From Fuerstiella sp. (GTDB lineage: Bacteria; Planctomycetota; Planctomycetia; Planctomycetales; Planctomycetaceae): a stretch of DNA of 64,000 nt. The translations under genes and the position numbers were made by a program. The stretch is taken from contig JABABI010000003.1 in the NCBI GenBank assembly GCA_014238335.1, positions 93,808-157,807 on the forward strand, written 5' to 3'. Position 1 is the stretch's first letter. The number at the start of each line of letters is the position of its first letter. The notes under the pieces were generated by a model that had not been told where the DNA came from, did no database searches, and saw only the letters and a list, made by a program, of their open reading frames with translations. Shown here one piece after another: positions 27,885-36,776 of this stretch.

Positions 27885-28364
27885 ACCGCACCCGTCCGTA
27901 CGGTGCCCTCAAAGTCACAACTAGGGAGTTCATCTTCCACGATGGCAGGGACGGCATCAGCCGTGCCGCCACCAGTTCCGACCTCCACTAACGGAAACGC
28001 TAGAGATTCAAAACCGTGTTCCCTGGCAAACGCACTAGCGTTCCATACCGAATCGCAAATAGATCGGTCGGATCATCGCGACGTTATGTTGATGCCAGCA
28101 ACATGGATGATCGACTTGAATGGAAGCCTGCCGGCGCAGGTGATAACAGAATCACCCAGGGTGATAACATCGCCACCCACGGTGGGACAACACCAAGTCT
28201 GCCAAGTTCGCAGAACGGCGCATATTCCCCGCACGTTTCTTAATGGCACCAGAAACGCCATGTGGCAGAAGCAGCCACCACGGAATGGTATTATGGTGCC
28301 ACGCGTTTACGATTACAGCCATGTCCTGATCCAGCAGATCACCGCCGACGATCTGAAGTTCCAT
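27885..28364 (-). pseudogene. Macrodomain (ADP-ribose-binding) protein, degraded
   Basis: From ATG 28364 the minus strand reads MELQIVGGDLLDQDMAVIVN, then AWHHNTIPWWLLLPHGVSGA, an unmistakable macrodomain start (GD and VNA motifs). Homology then moves to another frame for ELGRLGVVP (near 28190), to a third for VITCAGRLPFKSIIHVAGIN, hits a TGA at 28075-28073, and continues in that frame as HGFESLAFPLVEVGTGGGT up to DELPSCDFEG. It ends in a further frame with VRVRFR. A 21-bp in-frame duplication (28139-28180) repeats GDxVIT. Macrodomains bind ADP-ribose or remove it from proteins. With at least three frame changes and a nonsense codon this copy is not functional. Confidence 0.85.
28139..28180. 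repeat. 21-bp tandem duplication inside the macrodomain pseudogene
   Basis: Two adjacent units begin GGTGATAACA and end CACCCA, with period 21 bp (7 codons). It duplicates the GDxVIT strand of the macrodomain. With only two full units it is a local duplication, not a CRISPR array or regulatory iteron. Confidence 0.75.
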
Positions 28365-28755
28365 TCGACGATCGCCGTGAACAGAACGTGTGGAGTCATG
28401 TGCCAACACGGGAGTGAAGATGCCCCAATTCGTCGCCGCACCGGGGGGATGACACAACCGTTAAATCGGCTGCAGAAGCTGCATTCACTACATCCCAAAC
28501 AGTACCCGAACCGTCGCTAAATTTAAGTATGGCGTATTTCACACAAAGTGCGTTAGGCCCTTGTTAGTGGCATACACCTTTGGAATCGGCCGAGTATTCA
28601 GGGACACCTGCCCCGCTTCAGCCGAACAGAGGGTACAGTGGAGGATTCGGCGGATATTCGTCACAATACGTGTATTAGGACATACATTGCCCGCTGAAGC
28701 CCCGACGCGGGCCCTCATTCTCCGGCCTGTCGTTTGATATTAGGAAGCTCCCGCC

Positions 28756-30543
28756 GTGAGCACTGGAAGTCATTACACCGTTTTAGCGCGGCGTTTTCGC
28801 CCGCAGGCGTTCGACGACGTAGTCGGGCAGGAACACGTCGCTCAGGCGCTGCGCAACGCCATTCGGGCAGGACGAGTTGCACACGCGTATTTGTTCACCG
28901 GAGCACGAGGTGTCGGCAAGACGTCCACGGCGAGGATTCTGGCGAAGGCCTTAAACTGCCCGAACGCAGATGATGGTGTGCCCTGCAACAATTGTGAAAT
29001 CTGTGACGGCATTTCCGCGGGAAACGATGTCGACGTTCTGGAAATCGACGGAGCATCCAATCGTGGGATTGATGATATTCGCTCGCTGCGAGCAAACGTC
29101 AACGTGCGATCGATGAGAACGCAGTTCAAACTGTACATCATCGACGAAGTTCACATGCTGACTCGCGAAGCATTCAACGCACTGTTGAAGACGCTGGAAG
29201 AACCGCCGCCAAACGTCAAGTTCGTGTTCTGCACAACTGAACCGAACAAGGTCCCCGATACAATTCTTTCTCGTTGCCAACGCTTCGATTTCAGCGCTAT
29301 CGGCGAGGATTCTATCGGCGTTCGGCTGAAAGAAATCGCTGCGGCAGAGGGTTTTACGGTTGAAGACGAAGCCATCGAACTGGTGGCGCGACGAGCACGT
29401 GGGTCGATGCGCGACAGTCAGTCACTGTTTGACCAGTTGCTGGCATTCAGTGATGGTACGGTCACCGCAGAAGACGTCCACCGCATGCTGGGCACGGCCA
29501 GCGACGAGATGCTGGTATCGATGTTTGAAGCGATTACTCAACATCGCCCCGGCGATGTGCTAAATATTCTGGAGACCGCACTGGCCGCCGGCGTTCAGGC
29601 GGGAGAATTGCTCGATCAGTGCGTCGGTTACGTACGCGATCAGATGGTGACGCTGAGTGCCGGTGCCACAGCAAGTCTGTGCAGCGTCGGTGCAGCCAGA
29701 AGGGTAGCTGTGGCTCAGCAGGCTCAGACGCTGGGGATGCCAAACATTATGGCCGCGTTTCAGATTCTGTCCGAAGCCAAAGGACGAATAATGCGCAGCA
29801 CGTTTGCCCGAGTGCTGTTGGAAATGGCTCTGGTTCAGATTTCAATGCTGGAGAATCTGACCGCAATCAGCGGTCTGTTATCCGGTCAGCTACCGGCATT
29901 ACCCACGGCTGACAACGCTCAAATCGCGGGGGTGACCGCGGCTCCAGCGGCCATCGACAACGAAAAAAAAAATCCTGAAGTTGTAGCAAAGGATGTAGCG
30001 GACACCGCTCCTGCAGCCCCGGAGACTGGTCCGGTAATAGAATTCTCAGCCGGAAACGCAGACCGGCTTCTGGCAGAAATCATTTCTGAAACAGCATTTA
30101 CGTTGTCGTCCGCGATGAAGTCGGTCGAATCAATAGCAATTTCCGGACCAAACGGCCTAGAAATTCGTTTGGGGGCGACCTATGATTTCCAAAAGCGAGT
30201 CATCGAGCAGACGGAAAGCCGCTCAGCGATCCAATCGATCGTGAATCGCCTTACGGGTGTCGATCCGCTGGTCACATTGCAGGTCGGGAACGAAAGTCGA
30301 ACTCAACACGTTCAGCCCGAAGTGCCATCAGAGCGTCCCCGCCCCGCTATAGCACCGAAAACCTCAGAAACACACAAAGACTCACCCTCTCAGGTCAGGA
30401 ACCCCGCACCTTTGCGGGTGCGTGACGACATTGATCCGGAACAGGACGCTTTCGTCCAGCAGGTCGTTGCAACTTTTGGAGCGAAGATCGTTCGCGTCAC
30501 GGACGCTCCGGCCAGAAAAGACATATCGGACGAAGAAAACTGA
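28756..30543 (+). CDS. dnaX: DNA polymerase III subunit gamma/tau
   Basis: A 595-residue clamp-loader subunit, starting at GTG 28756 with AGGAAG nine bases upstream. Walker A is GARGVGKT (49-56), the zinc module is formed by C68, C77, C80 and C83, and the AAA+ box is LYIIDEVHMLTREAFNALLK. AAA+ and collar domains reach about residue 370. A low-complexity linker and a tau-type tail follow. At codons 403-406 there is a run of ten A (29963-29972). A one-base slip backwards, or one extra A in the transcript, ends translation at TGA two codons later, giving a 407-residue gamma-like product; see findings. The gene heads a dnaX-ebfC-recR cluster. Confidence 0.96.
   Translation: MSTGSHYTVLARRFRPQAFDDVVGQEHVAQALRNAIRAGRVAHAYLFTGARGVGKTSTARILAKALNCPNADDGVPCNNCEICDGISAGNDVDVLEIDGASNRGIDDIRSLRANVNVRSMRTQFKLYIIDEVHMLTREAFNALLKTLEEPPPNVKFVFCTTEPNKVPDTILSRCQRFDFSAIGEDSIGVRLKEIAAAEGFTVEDEAIELVARRARGSMRDSQSLFDQLLAFSDGTVTAEDVHRMLGTASDEMLVSMFEAITQHRPGDVLNILETALAAGVQAGELLDQCVGYVRDQMVTLSAGATASLCSVGAARRVAVAQQAQTLGMPNIMAAFQILSEAKGRIMRSTFARVLLEMALVQISMLENLTAISGLLSGQLPALPTADNAQIAGVTAAPAAIDNEKKNPEVVAKDVADTAPAAPETGPVIEFSAGNADRLLAEIISETAFTLSSAMKSVESIAISGPNGLEIRLGATYDFQKRVIEQTESRSAIQSIVNRLTGVDPLVTLQVGNESRTQHVQPEVPSERPRPAIAPKTSETHKDSPSQVRNPAPLRVRDDIDPEQDAFVQQVVATFGAKIVRVTDAPARKDISDEEN
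29963..29972 (+). promoter_or_regulatory. A10 slippery tract in dnaX, candidate gamma/tau frameshift site
   Basis: Ten consecutive A in codons GAA AAA AAA AAT. Slipping one base back, or inserting one A, gives AAA TCC TGA; deleting one A gives a TAG five codons past the tract. A GCGG-ACA-CCGC mini-hairpin lies about 25 bp downstream. Position after the collar domain matches where other bacteria generate gamma. Confidence 0.6.
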
Positions 30544-30555
30544 AAAGGATACTGA

Positions 30556-30912
30556 ATGTTTGATCAGCTTAAGAACCTCGGATCGATGATGCAGCAGGCG
30601 CAGCAGATCCAGGGGCGCATGGCAGAGGCCAAGGAAAAAATCGGTGACCTGCGGGTCGAAGGCATCGCGGGTGGTGAAATGGTCCGGGTGGAAGCAACCG
30701 GAGACATGAAAATCGTGGGCGTGCATATTGAGCAGTCATTGGTCGAGACACAGGACCGCGAAATGCTCGAAGAGTTGGTCGCGGCGGCCACCAATCAGGC
30801 TTTACAAAAGGCCAAAGATGCGGCAGCGGCGGCCATGTCAGACGTTGCCGGAGACATGAATGTTCCAGGACTCAGCGATGCGCTGTCTAAACTGGGACTG
30901 GGTGGAACCTGA
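30556..30912 (+). CDS. ebfC: YbaB/EbfC family nucleoid-associated protein
   Basis: A 118-residue protein, 12 bp after dnaX with AAAGGA before the ATG. The core is typical: [40 protein letters not shown] and [20 protein letters not shown]. YbaB/EbfC dimers bind DNA and help to organise the nucleoid. The dnaX-ebfC-recR order is conserved across many bacteria, which strongly supports the call. It ends two bases before the recR start codon. Confidence 0.95.
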   Translation: MFDQLKNLGSMMQQAQQIQGRMAEAKEKIGDLRVEGIAGGEMVRVEATGDMKIVGVHIEQSLVETQDREMLEELVAAATNQALQKAKDAAAAAMSDVAGDMNVPGLSDALSKLGLGGT

Positions 30913-30914
30913 TT

Positions 30915-31532
30915 ATGAAATCAGACACACCTCCGCATCCGTACGGCCCCACTGTAGGACAGCTCATTCATGAATTCAGTCGTCTTCCTGGTATCGGCAG
31001 GAAGTCAGCTGAGCGCCTGTCCAACTATATACTGTCGTGTTCCGCTGCAGACGCCAACGCATTGGCAGATGCAATTCGCGATGTGAAGACGTCAGTCAAA
31101 CGCTGCAGCACCTGTTTCAACCTGACAGAAAGCGACGTCTGCAGCCTCTGTCTGGACCCTCGCCGTGAAGCTCACCTGGTGTGCGTTGTCGAACAGCCGA
31201 AGGACGTCGTTGCCTTGGAGTCCAGTGGAGTCTTCAGCGGTCGATATCATGTTCTGGGGGGAAGAATCGCCCCCCTGGACGGTATAGGGCCGGAAGATCT
31301 GACAATTCATCAACTTGTGCAACGAATTCGCCAGGACGGCGTAACAGAACTGGTGATGGCAACGAATCCCACGCTGGAAGGCGACGGGACCGCTCTGTTT
31401 ATTACGAATCTGCTGGAAAACGACGATGTAAAGATTACGCGGCTTGCACGAGGTATTGCATCGGGCAGTGTGCTGGAGTTTGCAAACCGCGAAATGCTCG
31501 CGGACGCGTTACGTGGCCGCCAGGCATTTTGA
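30915..31532 (+). CDS. recR: Recombination mediator RecR
   Basis: A 205-residue protein with a helix-hairpin-helix ([17 protein letters not shown], about 24-40), a four-Cys zinc finger (CSTC ... CSLC, about 61-76), a Toprim domain ([18 protein letters not shown], about 85-160) and the C-terminal Walker-B-like stretch seen in RecR ([20 protein letters not shown]). RecR rings act with RecO (and RecF) to load RecA on SSB-coated gaps. It starts two bases after ebfC ends, so translation is probably coupled in the dnaX operon. Confidence 0.96.
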   Translation: MKSDTPPHPYGPTVGQLIHEFSRLPGIGRKSAERLSNYILSCSAADANALADAIRDVKTSVKRCSTCFNLTESDVCSLCLDPRREAHLVCVVEQPKDVVALESSGVFSGRYHVLGGRIAPLDGIGPEDLTIHQLVQRIRQDGVTELVMATNPTLEGDGTALFITNLLENDDVKITRLARGIASGSVLEFANREMLADALRGRQAF

Positions 31533-31616
31533 GACACACATTTTTCGACACACCACACCCCACGTTCGTACCGGAGTTCAATGGCAATCAAGATTTTGCA
31601 CGGTATTCGCAAAATG

Positions 31617-31632
31617 TTGGCACTGCGTTTGC
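31617..31632 (+). promoter_or_regulatory. Candidate sigma-54 (-24/-12) promoter upstream of rpoN
   Basis: TTGGCACTGCGTTTGC fits the TGGCAC-N5-TTGC consensus exactly, with GG at 31619-31620 and GC at 31631-31632 and the required 10 bases between. Transcription would begin near 31644, giving a very short leader before the rpoN ATG at 31655. It implies autoregulation of sigma-54. Confidence 0.55.
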
Positions 31633-31654
31633 GTGGTGAAGTAAGCTCTCTCTC

Positions 31655-33169
31655 ATGCATCTGAATATTTCTCAGCAAATGAAAATGAGCCAGCAGATGA
31701 AGCTGGCCCCGCGGATGATCCAGTCCATGGAGATTCTGCAACTGAATATGATGGCGCTGAACGAACGCATCGAACAGGAGCTGGTTGAAAACGTCACACT
31801 GGAGATGGTCGACAAAGATCGCGACGCACCGACGGCCGAGGGCGACGAGATTGTCAAGTCGAATGACCCGGCTGAAGCGCAGGAACTGAGCAAGGACGTT
31901 GGAGAGCGAGAGCTTGTCGCCGAGAACGAAACCAACAACGAGTCAGACTTTGAACGGCTAATGGAGATTGCTTCCGAATGGCCGGAAGACAATGTTGGAT
32001 TCGGAGGCGCGCGACCATCATCCAATCAGGTCAGCGACAGCATGGATCGTCAGCACGACGCCATGGCCAACATGACGGCTCGTCCTCAGTCGCTGCATGA
32101 GTACCTGCTGGAACAGTTTTCGTTCAATACTCTTGCTGAACCACTGCGACAATTCGCCGAATACCTGATTCAACACCTAGACCATAACGGTCGCATGCAG
32201 AGTCTGCTGGCCGAAATCTGTCAGCAGTTCAATCGCGTCTACGATCAAAACCTGACGCCGGAACAGGCAGAAGAGATTCTGACTCTGATCCAGCATCTTG
32301 ATCCGCCAGGCGTGGGAGCTCGTGATCATAGTGAAATGCTTCTACTGCAGATTACGGACAACATGCCGTTTCACGAAGTTATGCGAGTGCTGGTGCGTGA
32401 CCACCTGGAAGACATCGCCTTCAATCGGCTGCCTGTCATTCAGAAGGCCACCGGCTACAGCATCGACATGATCAAGGTCGGAATCGAACAGGTTCAGACC
32501 CTTAACCCATACCCGGGCAGAGGCTTTGAGCAGCGCCCCGTGCAGCGCGTCAGGCCGGATCTGGCTGTTGAAAAGGACGACCAAGGCCGGTACATCGTCA
32601 GGTTACTGGACGAATATGTTCCGGAACTGCGAATCAGCCCGCGATACGCAAAAATGCTGCAGGAGAATCCAACACCGGAAACTCGCGATTGGATCAAGAA
32701 GAAAGTCGAATCCGCCCGCTGGCTGATCGAATCGATCGAACAACGGTATAGCACAGTCAGAAAGGTCGCTCAGCAGATTGTTGACCACCAGACGGAATTT
32801 CTGAACAAAGGGCCGGAACACATCGCCCCGCTGAAGATGCAGCAGATCGCGGACCGCGTCGGAGTTCACGTAACAACGGTGTCACGCGCAGTTGACGAAA
32901 AATGGGTTCAGACTCCGCGCGGACTGTTCCCACTGAAGCGATTTTTCGGCGGGGGCACGCAGACGGCGCTGGGCGAAGACGTAGCGTGGGACACGATCCG
33001 AATAAAGCTGCAGGAACTGATCGACGCAGAGAATAAAGCAAAGCCACTCAGCGACGATGCACTGGTCGAAGCACTCAGCAAACAGGGACTGACACTGGCA
33101 CGCCGTACCATCACAAAGTACCGAAAACAAATGGGCATTCCCAGCTCTCGTCAGCGTCGCGAATATTAG
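31655..33169 (+). CDS. rpoN: RNA polymerase sigma-54 factor
   Basis: A 504-residue protein with the three regions of sigma-54. The Gln/Leu-rich activator-interacting region I is at the N-terminus (QQMKLAPRMIQSMEILQLNM), followed by an acidic linker (about 50-125), the core-binding domain and the DNA-binding domain (MQQIADRVGVHVTTVSRAVD). The C-terminal RpoN box is ARRTITKYRKQMGIPSSR. Sigma-54 directs RNA polymerase to -24/-12 promoters and needs AAA+ activators. It is 122 bp after recR, in the same direction, and carries its own candidate sigma-54-type promoter. Confidence 0.96.
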   Translation: MHLNISQQMKMSQQMKLAPRMIQSMEILQLNMMALNERIEQELVENVTLEMVDKDRDAPTAEGDEIVKSNDPAEAQELSKDVGERELVAENETNNESDFERLMEIASEWPEDNVGFGGARPSSNQVSDSMDRQHDAMANMTARPQSLHEYLLEQFSFNTLAEPLRQFAEYLIQHLDHNGRMQSLLAEICQQFNRVYDQNLTPEQAEEILTLIQHLDPPGVGARDHSEMLLLQITDNMPFHEVMRVLVRDHLEDIAFNRLPVIQKATGYSIDMIKVGIEQVQTLNPYPGRGFEQRPVQRVRPDLAVEKDDQGRYIVRLLDEYVPELRISPRYAKMLQENPTPETRDWIKKKVESARWLIESIEQRYSTVRKVAQQIVDHQTEFLNKGPEHIAPLKMQQIADRVGVHVTTVSRAVDEKWVQTPRGLFPLKRFFGGGTQTALGEDVAWDTIRIKLQELIDAENKAKPLSDDALVEALSKQGLTLARRTITKYRKQMGIPSSRQRREY

Positions 33170-33360
33170 AGCAATGTACGAAACCACGTGGCGCGTTCGG
33201 ACTCGTGGGAAGTACACAACGCAGACCGGGAAACGCTTTTCACGGCCACCAGTCAGCGTACAACGACGCAGAGCCGTTGACTTATGCTCGTGAGCCGTTT
33301 CCGTCTGCAGGGAACGTGTGTTTTCAGCCTGACATACGTTAGGCCGTTCGCGCCACCGAA

Positions 33361-35073
33361 TCATTGTCCCGGAACGTCGGCGTCAGTGATCGCATACACC
33401 CGCCACGTATCGTTCCGGAAGACGGGCTTTGATTCGAATGGGCCCAATCGTCGGGTGAGCACAAAGCTGCAACCCGTCAGGCTCTGCAGGCCATTCAGGT
33501 CCGCATCGTCAAACCGGCCATTCTGAAACGAATCCCGTGACCAGTCATGAATCCTCCAGAGCCTCTGATTCCATTCCAGAATGCCCTTCGCGTCCTGCGG
33601 GCAGTCTTTGATGCAGACGTACTCCGCCCGTTCCGCAAACCATTTGAAGGCGAATGATTCACGCGGCGTAAAAACCTGCGAATCCAGGGGAGTATGCTGA
33701 CGGATCCAGTCACAGGCGGACTGCCAGTCCGCGAATTGTTTGGGACTATAGCCGCCTGGAGCCGGTGGACGCTGCCACAGCGCCAGCGCCGTGACGATGC
33801 AGACACATACGATCGCCGCACCGCCTGGTGTGGTGTTTTCGTGGTGACACAGCCCTCCATTTGCCGCCGCCACAGCAGTGGACTGCCCAACCTCCCGTCT
33901 TTCGACACACCTTCGTACAGCAACGTCAACCAGCCCCGCAAGCACCAGGGCCGTCGTCATAGGCAAAAATGCATCGAAAAGTCGAAAGGGGTAGAACTTC
34001 AGGACGACGGCACGCCATTGCCAGTCGAGCATGTCAGTGGCGGGTCCGGTATGCCATCCGACAGCAACCCCGGCCGCCGCCAGGATCGCAGATGCAAACA
34101 GCAACAGCAAACACGGACGCCAGCCCCCTGACCGCATCGGTCCAGTTTGCCATCTACGCAATCCCACCCAGCCAGCGATACAGACACAGGCAAGAACCGA
34201 TGTGTGAATCCATGCCTTTGGGGGAAACGTGCCAGGGTCGAGGTGGTGAGCAAGTCGCCAGAATACCTGTACGTAGTTGGCGCGCTTAATTTCGTCGGCC
34301 GAAACATCGCCGGACGTGAGCAATAACAACGCTGGAATCAGTCCCGGCAATGAAACGATAAATGCCGTCGCCGCAAATGACAGACCGTTCTGCACCCAGG
34401 CGGAGACAGCACGCGTCTGCACATCGTCTGAACCTGCACGAGGGAACAGGAACAGGAATACTTCACTCAGTGCCATGCCAATGCAGAACCACAGTCCCAC
34501 AATCGGATGAAATGCCACGCTCAGGCCGGCACATGCGCCGGACAGGATGTATCCGCGTCGAGAGTCCGCCTGCAACGCGTCCAGCCAGAACGATATCGCC
34601 AGCAGCGCAAAACCGTACGCAGGGACCTTGCCCTCCAGTCCACCGACCACCCACTCACCAGAAAAATTTCCTGTCATCGCAATGCCGCAGAAGCAGCATG
34701 CGGCCAGCACAATTGCAAACGACGAAAGTGACAGTCGCCGTCCGAGTGTCACCCATGCCACACCGAGCAAGGCCAGACTGACGATTCGTCCGACAATCGC
34801 AACAACGGCGAACGGCAAAACCTGCGCTGCTGCTCCCACCACGGCAAAAAACAAAAAATGTGCATTCGGTGAATGCAGAAAGTGATCGGCGGCACACCAC
34901 TGACTGTCGTAGAACGCCCGCGCCTTGCATAGGTAATGGGGCTCATTGACGCCGGGAACAGGCACTCGGCAGAGCGAAGACAGAATGAATACGCCGCACA
35001 CCAGCGCAACGGTGACAGCACCTGCTGTGCTGCGGTCAGTACGCATCACACCGTTCGGATACTCAGCCTTCAT
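33361..35073 (-). CDS. Polytopic membrane protein, glycosyltransferase-like topology
   Basis: A 570-residue protein with about 10-12 predicted membrane helices, such as AVTVALVCGVFILSSLC, PFAVVAIVGRIVSLALLGVA and PCLLLLFASAILAAAGVAVG. After the first helix comes PGVNEPHYLCKARAFYD, an Asn-Glu-Pro-His loop reminiscent of the periplasmic loop of GT-C-type membrane glycosyltransferases and planctomycete DUF6798-like proteins. A soluble C-terminal domain (about 460-570) contains FTPRESFAFKWFAERAEYV. Function is not established. ATG 35073 is preferred over a TTG at 35106; ATG 35046 is also possible. It follows the basic small protein by 35 bp on the same strand. Confidence 0.8.
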   Translation of the reverse strand: MKAEYPNGVMRTDRSTAGAVTVALVCGVFILSSLCRVPVPGVNEPHYLCKARAFYDSQWCAADHFLHSPNAHFLFFAVVGAAAQVLPFAVVAIVGRIVSLALLGVAWVTLGRRLSLSSFAIVLAACCFCGIAMTGNFSGEWVVGGLEGKVPAYGFALLAISFWLDALQADSRRGYILSGACAGLSVAFHPIVGLWFCIGMALSEVFLFLFPRAGSDDVQTRAVSAWVQNGLSFAATAFIVSLPGLIPALLLLTSGDVSADEIKRANYVQVFWRLAHHLDPGTFPPKAWIHTSVLACVCIAGWVGLRRWQTGPMRSGGWRPCLLLLFASAILAAAGVAVGWHTGPATDMLDWQWRAVVLKFYPFRLFDAFLPMTTALVLAGLVDVAVRRCVERREVGQSTAVAAANGGLCHHENTTPGGAAIVCVCIVTALALWQRPPAPGGYSPKQFADWQSACDWIRQHTPLDSQVFTPRESFAFKWFAERAEYVCIKDCPQDAKGILEWNQRLWRIHDWSRDSFQNGRFDDADLNGLQSLTGCSFVLTRRLGPFESKPVFRNDTWRVYAITDADVPGQ

Positions 35074-35108
35074 GAATTTAAGATGCGGATCGAGCTCCTG
35101 CCGCAAAG

Positions 35109-35348
35109 CTATTTTTTTGACTTCGACTTCTTTTTCTGCTTTGGTTTGGCAGCTTTGGCTGTCGTCTTCGTCGATTTCTTAGCGGCCTTCTTTGGTGCCT
35201 TCTTTGGTGCCTTCTTTACTGCCTTACCCGCTTTCCGGGGCTTTTTCTTTGCAGTTTTTTCACCGCCGCCACTGTCGCCGCCGAATGCCTGGTCCCAGTT
35301 CTTCCAGAACTCTGGTGTGGTACCTGTACGAACAATTGGACCGCTCAT
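35109..35348 (-). CDS. Small histone-H1-like Lys/Ala-rich protein
   Basis: A 79-residue protein in two parts. The first 30 residues, MSGPIVRTGTTPEFWKNWDQ onward, form a short conserved-looking head of a kind I recall from many planctomycete small proteins. The remaining 50 residues are almost only Lys, Ala, Pro, Thr and Ser, with repeated KKAPKKAPKKAAKK blocks as in bacterial histone H1-like proteins. The strong positive charge suggests binding to DNA or RNA. The repeats are visible in the DNA as tandem TTTGGTGCC-type units near 35190-35215. It probably heads the transcript leading into the membrane protein. Confidence 0.75.
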   Translation of the reverse strand: MSGPIVRTGTTPEFWKNWDQAFGGDSGGGEKTAKKKPRKAGKAVKKAPKKAPKKAAKKSTKTTAKAAKPKQKKKSKSKK

Positions 35349-35631
35349 GAGAAAAATGCCTTGCTGCAGAACACAAAATCTGAGGTTGATGAAATCGTCT
35401 GAGGACAGTTAGTGTTTTTCGCCCTGCGCGGGATTGTTTTCGGAGTAACAGTCGACGTCAAGCACAGGACAAACTATCTGCCAAGTTCTCACCACATTCC
35501 TCCGGCTCCCGGTCTTGTGCGCCTGAGTTTGAGTCAAAGTCTTGCCCAACGACGGTGTTTGTTCGTAAAATGTCGGTGAAGTCACTAGGCTGACTACGAT
35601 TGTTCGGTCTACCTGATCGGGAGCAATACCA

Positions 35632-36765
35632 GTGAGATTTCGAACAAACCAGCGACCCCGAGGGGCGTTGCGGCCTGGAGACCAGCGACGTCTGGCGGCG
35701 CTCATCGCTGGAGTTGGCGTCCTCATGCTGTGCTTCACGATTGTCCGACGGCCGCAGTTCTGGCACAGGATGTTTCCCGACGCAAACACAGAAACCGAAG
35801 CCATCTCCAGTGATGTCAATCCGAACAGCAGAATTCGCCTGAACGATGTCATTGCGAACAGCAGCGGAATTCAGCATGACGAATTTCTGTCGAGTGCTCA
35901 GACATCCGCTGAACAGACAACATCCAGCGTGGTTACAGTGACAGCAAATCGTCTGCCGCTTGACATTGCGGAAGCCGACTCCGCGAAGAGCGACGCCGGC
36001 ATGGGCGTACCGCGCGTTCCGAAAGATTTACTGAAGACGGTAAAAGACGATGTCATTGGAGTTTACTCGTCGGAATCAAAGGCGTACTACGCGACCTTAA
36101 AGATGGCAACTCTGATTGACAGAAAGAAGACCATCCCGCTGCCGAATGGTGCCTTCGCCCTGTTCATGGACTCCCCGCACGGCTCGCGCGGTATGCCGTG
36201 GCGAGTGGAAGGACGTCTCCGCCGACTGGCGGAGGTTAACGAACGACCAAATCCATATGGCGGCGGCAAGGTCTACGACGCGTGGATCACCACACCTGAT
36301 TCCGGAGATCAGCTGGTGCATGTCGTAGCGATGAGTGCGGATAAGACGTTGAAGAACCTGCTGCCGCAGGGTTCCACACGGCAGAAAACTCCCCTTCGGC
36401 CAGTCGTCGAATTCACCGGAAAAAACTCGCCCAACGTTGAGTTCTCGGGGTACTTCTTCAAACGCGAGGGGTATGCCAGCCGGCAGGGGGTTTCTCTGGC
36501 GCCATTGCTGCTGGCCGGCACACTGCACAAAATTCCCGAGGTCGTGATCACCTCAACGCGTGCCGAACAACTGACACCCTACCTTGGCTGGCTCACGATG
36601 GCCGTATGTGCCACAGTCGCCTTTGTGTGGTGCAGCTTCCTGATGAGTGATGCGGCCCATTCCCGCACTCGGGCACACGCACTTACTCGCCTGCCGGCCC
36701 ATGCCTCGTTTGAAAACGTTAAGGCGAAGACGATCAGGGAAACGCTGGGTGACCTTGAGGCGTAA
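35632..36765 (+). CDS. Membrane-anchored protein of unknown function
   Basis: A 377-residue protein starting at GTG 35632 with GGGAG eight bases upstream. It has an N-terminal membrane helix (LAALIAGVGVLMLCFTIV), a long soluble periplasmic part with a low-complexity Ser/Thr/Ala stretch (about 60-125) and a globular domain (about 135-320; SRGMPWRVEGRLRRLAEVNE, YDAWITTPDSGDQLVHVVAM). A second membrane helix is near 325-345 (LTMAVCATVAFVWCSFLM), with a short basic cytoplasmic tail. No family was recognised. It converges on the secretin gene, with 11 bp between the stop codons, so the two may share a terminator not evident here. Confidence 0.8.
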   Translation: MRFRTNQRPRGALRPGDQRRLAALIAGVGVLMLCFTIVRRPQFWHRMFPDANTETEAISSDVNPNSRIRLNDVIANSSGIQHDEFLSSAQTSAEQTTSSVVTVTANRLPLDIAEADSAKSDAGMGVPRVPKDLLKTVKDDVIGVYSSESKAYYATLKMATLIDRKKTIPLPNGAFALFMDSPHGSRGMPWRVEGRLRRLAEVNERPNPYGGGKVYDAWITTPDSGDQLVHVVAMSADKTLKNLLPQGSTRQKTPLRPVVEFTGKNSPNVEFSGYFFKREGYASRQGVSLAPLLLAGTLHKIPEVVITSTRAEQLTPYLGWLTMAVCATVAFVWCSFLMSDAAHSRTRAHALTRLPAHASFENVKAKTIRETLGDLEA

Positions 36766-36776
36766 TATGTTCGGAA

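Noticed and set aside
28139..28186. Short tandem repeats that could suggest a CRISPR array or iterons.
   Set aside because: There are only two full units with no spacers, and the 21-bp period matches a seven-codon duplication within the macrodomain.
27903..28520. A 205-codon plus-strand frame in the gap before dnaX.
   Set aside because: It is the antisense strand of the macrodomain pseudogene, whose homology explains the sequence.
28520..28755. Possible SRP RNA upstream of dnaX, where many bacteria carry it.
   Set aside because: The conserved apical sequence (GGTCAGGTCCGGAAGGAAGCAGC type) is absent.
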